Shown: one piece after another, positions 49,832-59,985 of the stretch
How the letters are laid out: the number at the start of each line of letters is the position of its first letter
Position numbering within the stretch: position 1 is the stretch's first letter
Origin: Haemophilus parainfluenzae
GTDB lineage: Bacteria; Pseudomonadota; Gammaproteobacteria; Enterobacterales; Pasteurellaceae
Length of the DNA stretch: 64,000 bases
Direction of reading: 5' to 3'
Assembly (NCBI RefSeq): GCF_003252795.1
Contig: NZ_QEPQ01000002.1
Location: forward strand, 62,001 to 126,000
Program-made: the position numbers and the translations under genes
The notes under the pieces: generated by a model
The model's database searches: none
Seen by the model: the letters and a program-made list of their open reading frames with translations, nothing else
What the model was told of the DNA's origin: nothing

Positions 49832-49944
49832 GAGAAAGTGCGGTTATTTTTGATTGAGTTTTACAAAATACGTTCTTTTTATAGTCGTTTTGGTTATTAA
49901 CCACTCAAACACACCAACTTTTTTACTTTTTTTGAATTTAATTG

Positions 49945-49973
49945 TTGACCGATACCCGAAAAAATAGTTTAAT
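49945..49973 (+). promoter_or_regulatory. Promoter of the tRNA-Phe/tRNA-Asn unit
   Basis: TTGACC (49945-49950), 17 bases and TTTAAT (49968-49973), followed by a GC-containing discriminator ACGCTCCG, a pattern typical of stable RNA promoters. Confidence 0.72.
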
Positions 49974-50009
49974 ACGCTCCGTTGTCAGGCAGTAGCCAAT
50001 AACGATAAC

Positions 50010-50085
50010 GCCTCGATAGCTCAGTCGGTAGAGCAGGGGATTGAAAATCCCCGTGTCGGTGGTTCGATTCCGCCTCGAGGCACCA
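50010..50085 (+). tRNA. tRNA-Phe (GAA anticodon)
   Basis: The acceptor GCCTCGA pairs with TCGAGGC, with A and CCA encoded. The anticodon stem GGGGA/TCCCC encloses TTGAAAA, giving GAA. Confidence 0.97.
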
Positions 50086-50087
50086 TT

Positions 50088-50163
50088 TCCTCCTTAGTTC
50101 AGTCGGTAGAACGGTGGACTGTTAATCCATATGTCGCAGGTTCGAGTCCCGCAGGAGGAGCCA
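50088..50163 (+). tRNA. tRNA-Asn (GTT anticodon)
   Basis: The acceptor TCCTCCT pairs with AGGAGGA, discriminator G, CCA encoded. The anticodon loop CTGTTAA gives GTT. It lies two bases after tRNA-Phe, so both come from one transcript. Confidence 0.97.
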
Positions 50164-50172
50164 AATTCTAAG

Positions 50173-50205
50173 AAGCCGCTAAAGCAATTTAGCGGCTTTT
50201 TGCTT
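50173..50205 (+). terminator. Terminator of the tRNA-Phe/tRNA-Asn unit
   Basis: AAGCCGCTAAA (50173-50183) pairs with TTTAGCGGCTT (50188-50198) with a short loop and T-run. Confidence 0.87.
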
Positions 50206-50315
50206 TTTAGAATTCCGCATTATTCTGTTGTTTTTCTCTCTTTAAAATTTGCTCAAATTTCTCACCGCATTTTTTTGATCTAGATAAATATTTATGTAAA
50301 AAAGTTACATAAAAT

Positions 50316-50331
50316 TGTTAGCAAGATCACA
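50316..50331 (+). promoter_or_regulatory. Putative CRP site upstream of sdaC
   Basis: TGTTA-GCAAGA-TCACA differs from TGTGA-N6-TCACA at one position, 119 bases before the sdaC start. Control of serine use by CRP would fit. Confidence 0.55.
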
Positions 50332-50449
50332 CTTTATTATTTTGCACTTTGCAATCAACCCCTAATCTCATCATAATGCAGCCACTAATTTAATGAATGA
50401 ATACTCATTAAATAAACGATTTTATAATTTTAACTTTAGAGGGTGATGT

Positions 50450-51688
50450 ATGGACACTACAACTAATAAAAAATGGAATAAATTTGATACAGCTTGGGTA
50501 TTAAACTTATTTGGAACTGCGGTGGGCGCAGGGGTATTATTTTTACCAATCAATGCAGGGATGGGCGGTTTTTGGCCTTTGGTTGTGATGGCGATTTTAG
50601 TCGGACCGATGACATATTTTGCACATCGTGGCTTGGCTTATTTCGTCTTGTCTTCTTCTAAGCCAGGCAGTGATATTACCGAAGTAGTTGAAGAACATTT
50701 CGGCCCGACCGCAGGGAAATTAATTACATTATTATATTTCTTTGCGATCTTCCCAATTTTATTGATTTATGGAAACGGGATCACTAATACTGTCGATTCT
50801 TTTATCGTCAACCAATTAGGCATGGCTTCACCAAACCGTGTGATTCTTTCTTTTGTATTAATTGCGATATTGATTTCTGTAATGTTGTTCAGTGAAAAAG
50901 TGATGTTGAAAATCACCGAATTACTCGTTTATCCATTGGTGTTGATTCTCTTTGCGTTATCAATTTATCTCATTCCGCAATGGAATGCTTCAATGCTTTA
51001 TGAGCTTCCTACTGCTGGTGGCTTCATCACGACATTGTGGTTAACCATCCCAGTATTGGTTTTCTCTTTTAACCATTCTCCGGCAATTTCCTCTTTCACG
51101 CTTTCTCAACAACGTGAATATAAAGATTTTAATACAACGGAATATCACATCGGTCGTACAGAAAAAGGCACTTCAACCGTATTACTGTTCTTCGTGATGT
51201 TCTTTGTATTTAGCTGTGTATTAACCTTAACACCAGCAGAGTTATTAGAAGCAAAAGCACAAAATATTAGTATCTTGTCTTATCTTGCTAACAAATTCGA
51301 TAACCCATACATTTCTTATTTCGCACCATTAGTGGCTTTCTTCGCGATTACAAGCTCATTCTTTGGCCATTATTTAGGCGCACGTGAAGGTTTAGAAGGC
51401 TTATACCTCAAAATGAAAGGTGAAAGTGTGAATCGTAAAAAATTAAATTACGGTACTGCAGTTTTCTTTTTACTCACTTTATGGGGCGTAGCGATTATTA
51501 ACCCAAGTATTTTAGGTTTAATTGAATCCCTTGGCGGCCCAATCATTGCGATGATCCTTTTCATTATGCCTATGTATGCGATTCGCAATGTTCCAGCAAT
51601 GAAACGCTATCAAGGTCGTTTTAGCAATGTATTTGTTACAGTTATGGGATTAATTGCTATCTCCGCGGTCGTATATGGATTATTATAA
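50450..51688 (+). CDS. sdaC: Serine/H+ symporter SdaC
   Basis: SdaC imports L-serine with protons (HAAAP family). The 412-residue protein has about 11 helices; family regions are [58 protein letters not shown] and [21 protein letters not shown]. It is slightly shorter than E. coli SdaC (429). The serine dehydratase gene follows after 35 bases, which supports serine as substrate over tryptophan or tyrosine. The ATG at 50450 follows AGAGGGTGATG. Confidence 0.93.
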   Translation: MDTTTNKKWNKFDTAWVLNLFGTAVGAGVLFLPINAGMGGFWPLVVMAILVGPMTYFAHRGLAYFVLSSSKPGSDITEVVEEHFGPTAGKLITLLYFFAIFPILLIYGNGITNTVDSFIVNQLGMASPNRVILSFVLIAILISVMLFSEKVMLKITELLVYPLVLILFALSIYLIPQWNASMLYELPTAGGFITTLWLTIPVLVFSFNHSPAISSFTLSQQREYKDFNTTEYHIGRTEKGTSTVLLFFVMFFVFSCVLTLTPAELLEAKAQNISILSYLANKFDNPYISYFAPLVAFFAITSSFFGHYLGAREGLEGLYLKMKGESVNRKKLNYGTAVFFLLTLWGVAIINPSILGLIESLGGPIIAMILFIMPMYAIRNVPAMKRYQGRFSNVFVTVMGLIAISAVVYGLL

Positions 51689-51723
51689 GCGGCTTTTTAG
51701 TTTAGCTTAGGATTTAAAATAAT

Positions 51724-53094
51724 ATGATTAGTGTATTTGATATGTTTAAAGTGGGAGTTGGGCCATCCAGCTCCCATACTGTTGGTCCGATGAAAGCAGG
51801 CAAGCAGTTTATTGACGATTTAATCGAGCAAGGTAAATTTGATGCGGTTGCAACCTTGCACGTTGATGTGTATGGCTCTCTCTCAATGACGGGACATGGT
51901 CATAATACAGATATTGCGATCATTATGGGATTGGCTGGTTATCTACCGCATGATGTGGATATTGATTTAATCCCAACCTTTATCGAACAGGTTAAACAAA
52001 CTAAAAAACTGTCGATTGCACAGGGCAAAAAAACGGTTAATTTCGATTGGGATGCCAATATGGTATTCCATAATTCCTTTTTATCATTGCATGAAAACGG
52101 TATGACCATTACTGCATTAGATGCTGATCGTAATGTGCTTTACCGCCAAACCTATTACTCTATCGGTGGTGGCTTTATCGTAGATGAAGCGCATTTTGGT
52201 CAAGAGGAAGAAAATCCGGTGACGGTGCCGTATCCTTATCAACATGCTGAAGATATTTTGAAACATTGTCAGGAGAGTGGCTTAATGCTCTCAACAGTGA
52301 TGATGAAAAATGAATTAGCATTACGCGATAAAAAAGAAGTTGAAGCACATTTACAGAATGTTTGGAAAACCATGAAAGATTGTATTGAACATGGTATTAA
52401 AACAGAAGGTGTGTTACCAGGGCCTTTAAAAGTTGCCCGTCGTGCGCCATCACTTTATCGTCTCTTGGAGGCAAATAGCGGCCGTTTAGCCCATGACCCA
52501 ATGTATGTGATCGACTGGGTGAATATGTTTGCCCTTGCAGTAAATGAAGAGAATGCGGCAGGTGGTCGCGTTGTAACCGCGCCAACAAATGGTGCATGTG
52601 GTATTGTGCCAGCAGTGCTTTCTTATTATGAAAAATTTGTTGCACCTTTAACGCCAGAAGTTATTGAGCGCTACTTATTGGCTGCCGGTATGATTGGTTC
52701 CCTTTATAAGATGAATGCATCTATTTCGGGGGCAGAGGTCGGTTGCCAAGGTGAAGTGGGGGTGGCATGTTCAATGGCTGCCGCAGGTTTAACTGAGATC
52801 TTAGGTGGTACACCAGTACAAGTGTGTATCGCAGCTGAAATTGCGATGGAACATAACTTGGGCTTAACTTGCGATCCTGTTGGTGGCCAAGTGCAAGTAC
52901 CTTGTATTGAACGTAATGCCATTGCTTCGGTGAAAGCGATTAACGCTAGCCGTATGGCATTACGCCGAACCACGAATCCTCGCGTAACCTTGGATAAAGT
53001 GATCGAAACCATGTATGAAACAGGTAAAGACATGAATGCCAAATATCGTGAAACATCGAAAGGTGGCTTAGCGGTGAAAGTAGTGTGTTCTTAA
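51724..53094 (+). CDS. sdaA: L-serine ammonia-lyase (iron-sulfur) SdaA
   Basis: SdaA deaminates L-serine to pyruvate with an oxygen-labile 4Fe-4S cluster. The N-terminal beta domain ([26 protein letters not shown]) is followed by the alpha domain containing [34 protein letters not shown] and [18 protein letters not shown], which hold the cluster cysteines. The length of 456 is standard for the one-chain type. It forms an operon with sdaC and ends at a hairpin made of a variant uptake sequence. Confidence 0.96.
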   Translation: MISVFDMFKVGVGPSSSHTVGPMKAGKQFIDDLIEQGKFDAVATLHVDVYGSLSMTGHGHNTDIAIIMGLAGYLPHDVDIDLIPTFIEQVKQTKKLSIAQGKKTVNFDWDANMVFHNSFLSLHENGMTITALDADRNVLYRQTYYSIGGGFIVDEAHFGQEEENPVTVPYPYQHAEDILKHCQESGLMLSTVMMKNELALRDKKEVEAHLQNVWKTMKDCIEHGIKTEGVLPGPLKVARRAPSLYRLLEANSGRLAHDPMYVIDWVNMFALAVNEENAAGGRVVTAPTNGACGIVPAVLSYYEKFVAPLTPEVIERYLLAAGMIGSLYKMNASISGAEVGCQGEVGVACSMAAAGLTEILGGTPVQVCIAAEIAMEHNLGLTCDPVGGQVQVPCIERNAIASVKAINASRMALRRTTNPRVTLDKVIETMYETGKDMNAKYRETSKGGLAVKVVCS

Positions 53095-53111
53095 TAGCTA
53101 ATTGATAATAA

Positions 53112-53140
53112 AAGAGCGGTCATTTTTGACCGCTCTTTTT
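53112..53140. terminator. Hairpin of the variant uptake-like sequence AAGAGCGGT
   Basis: AAGAGCGGT (53112-53120) and its complement (53129-53137) form a perfect stem with T-run between convergent sdaA and the phosphoesterase gene. It has the same layout as the AAGTGCGGT pairs with a compensated T to A change. Confidence 0.82.
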
Positions 53141-54231
53141 TATTTCCCTTTCACGTCAATAATGATCACTTCCGACTGTGATCCTAAGCGCATTGGGATG
53201 CCCCAAAAGCCGTAACCAGAAGTGACAAAAACATGTGGATTGCCAATTTTTTCATGACCATAATCCAAGCGATACATCATTTTTGTGATTAAACTGGCGG
53301 GGAATACTTGCCCTTTATGTGCATGCCCTGAAACTTGAATATCAAGCGGGAGTGAAGCATGTTTTTCGATATCTGTTGGACGGTGATCCAATAGAATAAT
53401 CGGTAAGTCAGTATTCACTTGTTTTAATAACGTCTCGGTACTTGGTCTATCGTGAGCAAGATTGTCATTTCGTCCAATCAGTACCAATTCATTATTTAAT
53501 GTTAATGTTTCATCTCTTAATACCGTAATACCAGCTTTGCGAATTTCTCGATCAATTCGATCTTGATCACCGAATAAGTCATGATTGCCTAGTGTGGCAT
53601 AAACGCCCATTGGGGCCTTGAGTTTCGCTAAATGGGGTTGCATTTTTTCGGCTAAATAAGCATTGACGTTATCATCCATAATATCGCCAGGCAATAAAAT
53701 GATATCCACCTTTTCCTGCTGCATAAGATCAGCCAGTTTATCCAATTCTTTCCCGCCAAATAATTTACCTAAATGGAGATCGCTTGCCATGCCAATTCGC
53801 AATGGTTTAATGGGTTTATCTAGCGTAATTTCATAATGAATAACACGTGTAACATAGGCGTTATACACACTTAAGGCAGTGATACCAATAAATAAAATCG
53901 GGTAAGCAATGCGTAAAGTGCGGTCGATTTTGGTGATGGATTTGGATTTTCGGAAAAGAAAATGAATACATCCTGCGGCAATACTCGCAAAAGCTGAAAA
54001 AAGGAGCAGTGCGAGCATTAAAGCAATAAGTCGAAATACCGTAAAAAGCTTTAAAAAATGGCAAATAACCAAGACATTAGGAAGCAAAAAGCTGACAAAG
54101 GTAATTGCTCGTCTTGCCTTTTGGGAGAGTGGTTTGTTCAGCCACCAAATCAGCGTTTTATTAAAAATATAAATCAGCAGTTGTAACAAAATAATAGCTG
54201 CCGTAAATATAAAGTAATAACGAGTTTCCAT
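53140..54231 (-). CDS. Membrane-anchored metallophosphoesterase (YaeI type)
   Basis: A calcineurin-like phosphoesterase behind four N-terminal membrane helices (about residues 5-25, 40-60, 65-95, 110-130). Metal-binding motifs are complete: GMASDLHLGKLFGG, LLPGDIMDDNV, TLGNHDLFGDQDRI and VSGHAHKGQVFP, ending TSGYGFWGIPMRLG as in the YaeI / LpxH-distant group of membrane phosphoesterases. The substrate is unknown; lipid-linked or nucleotide phosphodiesters are possible. I choose ATG 54231 (AGGAA seven bases upstream) over the TTG at 54237. It is a single gene. Confidence 0.85.
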   Translation of the reverse strand: METRYYFIFTAAIILLQLLIYIFNKTLIWWLNKPLSQKARRAITFVSFLLPNVLVICHFLKLFTVFRLIALMLALLLFSAFASIAAGCIHFLFRKSKSITKIDRTLRIAYPILFIGITALSVYNAYVTRVIHYEITLDKPIKPLRIGMASDLHLGKLFGGKELDKLADLMQQEKVDIILLPGDIMDDNVNAYLAEKMQPHLAKLKAPMGVYATLGNHDLFGDQDRIDREIRKAGITVLRDETLTLNNELVLIGRNDNLAHDRPSTETLLKQVNTDLPIILLDHRPTDIEKHASLPLDIQVSGHAHKGQVFPASLITKMMYRLDYGHEKIGNPHVFVTSGYGFWGIPMRLGSQSEVIIIDVKGK

Positions 54232-54366
54232 CTGCAATTCCTAAATAAAAGTGCGGTCGTTTTTGACCCAGTTTTGAAGTGTGGAATAATAAATTTCTCT
54301 GTTCCCAAAGGCAAATTTTTTCGCTAAAATGCGGCTCGTTTTAGTTAATTAAAGAAGGAAAATCCA

Positions 54367-54696
54367 ATGTTCGGAAAAGGCGGTTTAGGCGGCTTAATGA
54401 AACAAGCCCAACAAATGCAAGAAAAAATGCAAAAAATGCAGGAAGAAATTGCCCAATTAGAAGTAACTGGCGAAAGCGGTGCGGGTTTAGTAAAAATCAC
54501 CATTAATGGTGCGCACAACTGCCGTCGTATTGAGATCGATCCTTCTTTAATGGAAGACGATAAAGAAATGTTGGAAGATTTAATCGCTGCCGCATTTAAT
54601 GATGCAGTCCGTCGTGCAGAAGAATTACAAAAAGAAAAAATGGCTTCAGTGACCGCAGGTATGCCATTACCGCCAGGAATGAAACTTCCATTTTAA
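54367..54696 (+). CDS. ybaB: Nucleoid-associated protein YbaB/EbfC
   Basis: A small DNA-binding dimer usually found before recR. The 109-residue sequence begins [42 protein letters not shown] and includes [29 protein letters not shown], both strongly conserved. The methionine/glutamine-rich first helix is typical. It forms an operon with recR (61 bases) and topB. Confidence 0.95.
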   Translation: MFGKGGLGGLMKQAQQMQEKMQKMQEEIAQLEVTGESGAGLVKITINGAHNCRRIEIDPSLMEDDKEMLEDLIAAAFNDAVRRAEELQKEKMASVTAGMPLPPGMKLPF

Positions 54697-54757
54697 TTCA
54701 TCGGGTGTGTGAGTTTATCGATTTACACACCATCCATTTTCTCCCATCATAAATACT

Positions 54758-55360
54758 ATGCAAAGCAGTCCACTTTTAGAACATCTTATTGAAAATCTTC
54801 GTTGCTTGCCGGGTGTCGGCCCGAAATCAGCGCAGCGTATGGCTTATCATCTTTTACAGCGCAACCGTAGCGGTGGGATGAACTTAGCACGCGCGTTAAC
54901 GGAAGCAATGTCTAAAATTGGGCATTGTTCGCAGTGTCGTGATTTTACCGAAGAGGAAACGTGCAATATTTGTAACAATCCTCGCCGTCAAAATTCAGGT
55001 TTGCTTTGCGTGGTGGAAATGCCGGCGGATATTCAAGCCATTGAGCAAACAGGCCAATTTTCTGGACGTTATTTTGTCTTAATGGGGCATTTATCACCTT
55101 TAGATGGTATTGGTCCGAAAGAAATTGGTTTAGATTTATTGCAAAAACGTCTGGTTGAAGAATCATTCCATGAAGTGATTTTAGCGACCAATCCAACGGT
55201 GGAAGGCGATGCGACAGCCAATTATATTGCGGAAATTTGCCATCAACATAATATTAAAGTGAGCCGTATTGCTCACGGGATCCCTGTCGGTGGGGAATTA
55301 GAAACCGTGGACGGTACTACCTTAACCCATTCTTTCTTAGGTCGTCGTCAGATCGACTAA
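54758..55360 (+). CDS. recR: Recombination mediator RecR
   Basis: RecR, with RecF and RecO, loads RecA at gaps. The helix-hairpin-helix is in [20 protein letters not shown], the zinc finger uses [18 protein letters not shown] plus LLCVVE, and the TOPRIM domain has [15 protein letters not shown] and [16 protein letters not shown]. The 200-residue length is standard. It lies between ybaB and topB, four bases before topB. Confidence 0.97.
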   Translation: MQSSPLLEHLIENLRCLPGVGPKSAQRMAYHLLQRNRSGGMNLARALTEAMSKIGHCSQCRDFTEEETCNICNNPRRQNSGLLCVVEMPADIQAIEQTGQFSGRYFVLMGHLSPLDGIGPKEIGLDLLQKRLVEESFHEVILATNPTVEGDATANYIAEICHQHNIKVSRIAHGIPVGGELETVDGTTLTHSFLGRRQID

Positions 55361-55364
55361 TCTT

Positions 55365-57308
55365 ATGCGCCTGTTTATTGCCGAAAAACCCAGTCTTGGG
55401 CGAGCGATTGCTGATGTATTGCCAAAGCCTCATCAACGGGGGGATGGTTTTATTAAATGCGGCAATGATGATGTTGTGACTTGGTGCGTGGGGCATTTGC
55501 TCGAACAAGCAGAACCGGATGCCTACGATCCTAAATTCAAACAATGGCGTTTAGAACATTTACCCATCATTCCTGAAAAATGGATTCTGTTGCCGCGAAA
55601 AGAAGTCAAAAAACAACTTTCCGTGGTGGAAAAACTCATTCATCAAGCCGATGTTTTAGTTAATGCGGGTGACCCGGATAGAGAGGGGCAGTTGCTGGTG
55701 GATGAAGTATTCAGCTATGCCAATTTATCCGCCGAAAAACGTGACGGTATTTTGCGTTGTTTGATTAGCGATCTTAATCCAAGTGCGGTCGAAAAAGCCG
55801 TACAAAAACTCCAACCGAATCGTCATTTTATTCCATTGGCTACCTCCGCACTGGCGCGTGCTCGTGCCGATTGGCTATACGGCATTAATATGACCCGTGC
55901 TTATACCATTCGCGGTCGCCAAGCGGGTTATGATGGCGTGCTTTCCGTTGGGCGAGTGCAAACACCTGTGTTAGGCTTGATTGTTCGCCGTGATTTGGAA
56001 ATTGAAAATTTCCAACCCAAAGATTTCTATGAAGTGTTGGCGTGGGTAAAAGACGAAAAAACATCTGAAAATCCGGCCGCACTTTTTTCAGCACTTTGGC
56101 AACCGAGTAAGGCTTGTGAAGATTACCAAGATGAAGATGGTCGCGTGTTGTCTTTAGGCTTAGCCGAAAATGTGGTGAAGCGCATTACCGATCAACCTGC
56201 CGAAGTGACCGAATATGTAGATAAGCGCGAGAAAGAAACCGCTCCTTTGCCTTATTCGTTGTCAGCATTGCAGATTGATGCGGCAAAACGTTTTGGGATG
56301 TCGGCACAGAGCGTGTTGGATACCTGTCAGCGGTTATATGAAACCCATCGTTTGATTACCTATCCGCGTTCTGATTGTCGTTATTTGCCGGAAGAGCATT
56401 TTGCTGAACGACATAAAGTGATGAATGCGATTTCGCAGCATTGCCAGACTTATCAAACCTTGCCATCGGTGGTGGATAGCGAGCAGCGTAATCGTTGCTG
56501 GAATGATAAAAAAGTGGAAGCGCACCATGCAATTATTCCGACAGCTAACACACGCTCGATTAATTTAAGTATTGATGAACAGCGTATTTATGAACTGATT
56601 GCTCGTCAGTATTTATTGCAGTTTTGTCCCGATGCGGAATATCGTAAAAGTAAAATTACCTTAAGTATTGCGGGCGGTACTTTTGTGGCACAAGCACGTA
56701 ACTTGCAAACTGCGGGTTGGAAAGAGTTACTTGGCAAAGAAGACGAAGATGAAAATCAAGAGCCGCTATTGCTGATCGTGAAGAAAGGGCAGATCCTATA
56801 TTGCGAACGAGGCGAAGTGGTGAGCAAAAAAACGCAACCGCCGAAACCGTTTACTGATGCAACATTGCTCTCCGCTATGACAGGGATAGCACGCTTTGTG
56901 CAAGATAAAGAATTGAAAAAAATTCTGCGTGAAACGGATGGACTTGGCACAGAAGCAACGCGAGCGGGAATCATCGAATTGCTATTTAAACGTGGTTTTT
57001 TGACGAAAAAAGGACGCAATATTCACAGCACAGAAACGGGGCGGATCCTCATTTCAGCGCTACCGGATATTGCTACGCAACCTGATATGACAGCGCATTG
57101 GGAAGCGCAGTTAACGGATATCAGCCAAAAACAGGCAAGTTATCAGCAATTTATGTTTACGCTTAATCAAATGTTGCCGGATTTAGTACGTTTTGTTGAT
57201 TTCACCGCATTACGTCGTCTAAGTCAGATTTCAAAAGGTTTAAATGCGTCGCCAACGAAACGAAAAAGAGCGGTCAAAAAATCGGAAGATTTAAACGCTG
57301 AAAATTGA
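55365..57308 (+). CDS. topB: DNA topoisomerase III
   Basis: TopB is a type IA topoisomerase that decatenates single-stranded joints. The TOPRIM part is [20 protein letters not shown] plus [19 protein letters not shown], and the active tyrosine (about residue 333) is in [34 protein letters not shown] is also conserved. Length 647 fits TopB. The C-terminus is a basic tail ([18 protein letters not shown]) partly encoded by a variant uptake sequence. It starts 4 bases after recR, so translation is probably coupled. Confidence 0.96.
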   Translation: MRLFIAEKPSLGRAIADVLPKPHQRGDGFIKCGNDDVVTWCVGHLLEQAEPDAYDPKFKQWRLEHLPIIPEKWILLPRKEVKKQLSVVEKLIHQADVLVNAGDPDREGQLLVDEVFSYANLSAEKRDGILRCLISDLNPSAVEKAVQKLQPNRHFIPLATSALARARADWLYGINMTRAYTIRGRQAGYDGVLSVGRVQTPVLGLIVRRDLEIENFQPKDFYEVLAWVKDEKTSENPAALFSALWQPSKACEDYQDEDGRVLSLGLAENVVKRITDQPAEVTEYVDKREKETAPLPYSLSALQIDAAKRFGMSAQSVLDTCQRLYETHRLITYPRSDCRYLPEEHFAERHKVMNAISQHCQTYQTLPSVVDSEQRNRCWNDKKVEAHHAIIPTANTRSINLSIDEQRIYELIARQYLLQFCPDAEYRKSKITLSIAGGTFVAQARNLQTAGWKELLGKEDEDENQEPLLLIVKKGQILYCERGEVVSKKTQPPKPFTDATLLSAMTGIARFVQDKELKKILRETDGLGTEATRAGIIELLFKRGFLTKKGRNIHSTETGRILISALPDIATQPDMTAHWEAQLTDISQKQASYQQFMFTLNQMLPDLVRFVDFTALRRLSQISKGLNASPTKRKRAVKKSEDLNAEN

Positions 57309-57424
57309 TTAAACTTAATACAATTAAGTAAAAAAAATGGGAAAGCGCTTGCGAAAAACATGAATTTTATATAACATTTGCTCCCAGTTTTCTTGCGAAA
57401 TCGCAATTTAGAGAAGAAAGAATA

Positions 57425-57772
57425 ATGTACAATATTTTATTATTTATTTATGTATTAGTTTGTATCGCCTTAATCGGCTTTATCCTTGTTCAACAAGGTA
57501 AAGGTGCGAACGCAGGTGCGTCATTTGGCGGCGGTGCATCAGGTACCATGTTTGGTTCTGCAGGTGCAGGTAACTTCTTAACCCGTACCAGCGCAATCCT
57601 GGCAACTGGCTTTTTTGTGATTGCTTTAGTGTTGGGTAATATCAACTCTCACCGTGGTAACGTACAAAAAGGTTCATTTGACGATTTATCTCAAACTGCT
57701 GAACAAGTTCAACAACAGCAACAACAAGCTGCTCCAGCAGTTGAAAACAAAAATAACGATATTCCGCAATAA
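57425..57772 (+). CDS. secG: Preprotein translocase subunit SecG
   Basis: SecG assists SecYEG during protein export. The 115-residue protein has two membrane helices (about 3-22 and 55-75), joined by the glycine-rich loop QQGKGANAGASFGGGASGTMFGSAGAGNFLTRTSA, a highly conserved family segment. A Q-rich tail follows (EQVQQQQQQAAPAVENK). A tRNA-Leu gene follows after 20 bases, as in other gammaproteobacteria. The ATG at 57425 follows AGAAAGAATA. Confidence 0.96.
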   Translation: MYNILLFIYVLVCIALIGFILVQQGKGANAGASFGGGASGTMFGSAGAGNFLTRTSAILATGFFVIALVLGNINSHRGNVQKGSFDDLSQTAEQVQQQQQQAAPAVENKNNDIPQ

Positions 57773-57792
57773 GGAATAAAAACAGAATAAAC

Positions 57793-57878
57793 GCTCTGGT
57801 GGTGGAATTGGTAGACACGCTATCTTGAGGGGGTAGTGGCCGCAGGTCGTGCGAGTTCAAGTCTCGCCCAGAGCACCA
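57793..57878 (+). tRNA. tRNA-Leu (GAG anticodon)
   Basis: The acceptor GCTCTGG pairs with CCAGAGC, with A and CCA encoded. The anticodon stem CTATC/GGTAG encloses TTGAGGG, giving GAG. A long variable arm supports class II leucine tRNA. It is probably co-transcribed with secG. Confidence 0.96.
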
Positions 57879-57883
57879 ACTAT

Positions 57884-57913
57884 AAACCGACTTAATCAAG
57901 TCGGTTTTTTTTC
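57884..57913 (+). terminator. Terminator after secG and tRNA-Leu
   Basis: AAACCGACTT (57884-57893) pairs with AAGTCGGTTT (57898-57907), then a T-run. Confidence 0.87.
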
Positions 57914-58005
57914 GCCTAAAATTTGCTTGAATAGCTAGTTATTATCCCCTGTTTTGGTTACAATCTGTCGATTTTCTTTTTCTAGAAACCCATTAGGAGA
58001 GCACT

Positions 58006-59427
58006 ATGAACTTCCCTCAAATCGCCCAGCAAGTGATTGATAAGCTTGGCGGCAAAGAAAACATCGCCACAGCAGCACATTGTGCAACGCGTTTACGTAT
58101 TGTGCTAAACGATGAAAGCAAAGTGGACAAAGAAGGCATTGATAACATTGAAGGCGTGAAAGGGCAGTTTGCTGTCGCCGGTCAATATCAAATTATCTTC
58201 GGTTCAGGCACAGTGAATAAAGTTCATGCTGAACTTACCAAATTGCTTGGTATCGGAGATGTGAGCAAAGCCGAAGTGGCAGAAGCAGCGTCAGGCAATC
58301 AGAACTTATTGCAACGTTTGGTTAAAGGCTTAGCAGATATTTTCGTGCCAATCATTCCGGCAATCGTCGCAGGCGGTTTGTTAATGGGTATTCACTCCAT
58401 GCTTACAGCGAAAGGTTTCTTCGTTGATGAATTAAGCGTGATTGATATGCACCCAGGTCTTGCGGATTTGGTGGACTTCATTAATACCATCGCGAACGCA
58501 CCGTTTGTGTTCTTACCAGTATTACTCGGTTTCTCAGCTACTCGTAAATTTGGCGGTAACCCATTCTTAGGGGCAGCGCTTGGGATGTTATTAGTTCACC
58601 CTGCATTAGCAGATGGTTGGAACTACGCATTAACCCTTGCGCAAGGCAAAATCCAATACTGGAATGTATTCGGTCTTGAAATTGAAAAAGTCGGCTACCA
58701 AGGCACAGTCATCCCAACATTAGTTTCTGCTTGGGTATTAGCAACCTTAGAAAAAACCTTCCGTAAGTTTGTGCCTTCTTACTTAGATAACCTCATTACC
58801 CCATTATTCTCGCTATTTATTGCGGGCTTCTTAGCATTCACCGTAATCGGTCCAATCGGTCGTGAGGCGGGTTCATTAATTGCATCAGGCTTAACTTGGT
58901 TATATGACACTTTAGGGTTCGTTGGTGGTGCAATCTTCGGGGCATTCTATGCACCAATCGTTATTACGGGTATGCACCAAACCTTCATTGCAGTTGAAAC
59001 ACAATTATTAGCTGAAATGGCAAATACAGGCGGTACATTCATTTTCCCAATCGCCGCAATGTCAAACATCGCACAAGGTGCGGCCTGTTTAGGTGTAGCA
59101 GTGGCATTAAAAGATCCAAAAGTACGCGGTTTAGCGGTGCCATCGGGTATCTCTGCATTATTAGGGATTACTGAACCAGCAATGTTCGGGGTGAACTTAC
59201 GTTATCGTCAAGCTTTCTTTGCTGCAATGATTGGGTCAGGTCTTGCAAGTGCCTTTATCGCATTCTTCAATGTAAAAGCCATTGCATTAGGGGCAGCAGG
59301 TTTCTTAGGTATCCCATCTATCAAACCTGATAGCCTTGCGATGTACAGCATCGGTATGGTGATTTCATTTGTGGTGGCATTCACGCTTTCTGTCATTTTC
59401 GTGAAACGCGCACAAGCAAAAGCCTAA
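58006..59427 (+). CDS. scrA: PTS sucrose-type permease, EIIBC
   Basis: A phosphotransferase sugar permease of the glucose-sucrose family. The N-terminal EIIB domain has the phosphorylated Cys26 in AAHCATRLRIVL; the EIIC domain starts near residue 105 (LVKGLADIFVPIIPAIVAGGLLMG) and contains GYQGTVIPTL, GMHQTFIAVE and LGITEPAMFGVNLR. It matches ScrA better than TreB (EGVKGQFAVAGQYQIIFGSG, VNKVHAELT). There is no EIIA domain, so it must use a separate EIIA-Glc. No sucrose-6-phosphate hydrolase, fructokinase or regulator gene is adjacent. A single gene with strong ribosome-binding site and terminator. Confidence 0.88.
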   Translation: MNFPQIAQQVIDKLGGKENIATAAHCATRLRIVLNDESKVDKEGIDNIEGVKGQFAVAGQYQIIFGSGTVNKVHAELTKLLGIGDVSKAEVAEAASGNQNLLQRLVKGLADIFVPIIPAIVAGGLLMGIHSMLTAKGFFVDELSVIDMHPGLADLVDFINTIANAPFVFLPVLLGFSATRKFGGNPFLGAALGMLLVHPALADGWNYALTLAQGKIQYWNVFGLEIEKVGYQGTVIPTLVSAWVLATLEKTFRKFVPSYLDNLITPLFSLFIAGFLAFTVIGPIGREAGSLIASGLTWLYDTLGFVGGAIFGAFYAPIVITGMHQTFIAVETQLLAEMANTGGTFIFPIAAMSNIAQGAACLGVAVALKDPKVRGLAVPSGISALLGITEPAMFGVNLRYRQAFFAAMIGSGLASAFIAFFNVKAIALGAAGFLGIPSIKPDSLAMYSIGMVISFVVAFTLSVIFVKRAQAKA

Positions 59428-59443
59428 TATGAGATAAAAAAGA

Positions 59444-59475
59444 AAAAGCACGAGTTTAAGCTCGTGCTTTTTTGT
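59444..59475 (+). terminator. Terminator of scrA
   Basis: AAAAGCACGAG (59444-59454) pairs with CTCGTGCTTTT (59461-59471) across TTTAAG. Confidence 0.88.
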
Positions 59476-59517
59476 TTGGAAAAATGCGTCTAAAAATGGC
59501 CGCACTTTCATTGAAAA

Positions 59518-59985
59518 TTAGCCTTCTCGACAGTTTAACCAAGTGCTTCTCATGCCTTGATTATTCTTGTAGTACACGGAATTATTTTCACGTGCGATTA
59601 AATCAACATAACTGCCATCAATCGGCTCATAAGAGCGATAAATCACTTCAAAGCGGTTTCCACGTGCATTTAAGGTACGATTTTCCACATGATCAAACGG
59701 CACCGCTTTTCCACCATCTAATTGGAAATAAATTCCAAAGTTATCTTTCATGCGGCTTTCTCTTGAAAGCGGGAAGTAAGTGGTTAAATAAGAATTCGAA
59801 CCCGTTTCTGAATTACGGCAAGAATAGTAATAACGTTTGTAATCTTTCGGATTGTTTAATTCCGCTTGGCTAATGTTATTTTTAAGGTATCGTGTTTTTA
59901 CGGTTTTCTTTGGTTGTTGTGTTGTGGTACAAGCAAACAAACCTACGAATGCCGCCGTCAGTAATGCTAATTTGAATTTATTCAT
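59518..59985 (-). CDS. Uncharacterised lipoprotein (155 aa)
   Basis: A predicted lipoprotein: the signal MNKFKLALLTAAFVGLFAC ends at a lipobox with Cys19 and is followed by TTTQQPKK. The mature part is Tyr/Arg/Asn rich (KRYYYSCRNSETGSNSYLTTYFPLSRES, NNSVYYKNNQGMRSTWLNCREG) with two cysteines that could form a disulphide, and resembles small periplasmic beta-rich proteins that I cannot name. No aspartate follows Cys19, so outer-membrane sorting is expected. The ATG is at 59985. A single gene, convergent with scrA. Confidence 0.8.
   Translation of the reverse strand: MNKFKLALLTAAFVGLFACTTTQQPKKTVKTRYLKNNISQAELNNPKDYKRYYYSCRNSETGSNSYLTTYFPLSRESRMKDNFGIYFQLDGGKAVPFDHVENRTLNARGNRFEVIYRSYEPIDGSYVDLIARENNSVYYKNNQGMRSTWLNCREG

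Noticed and set aside
59472..59873. Plus-strand open frame of 133 codons after scrA
   Set aside because: It mirrors the lipoprotein gene, which has a lipobox, ribosome-binding site and normal codon use.
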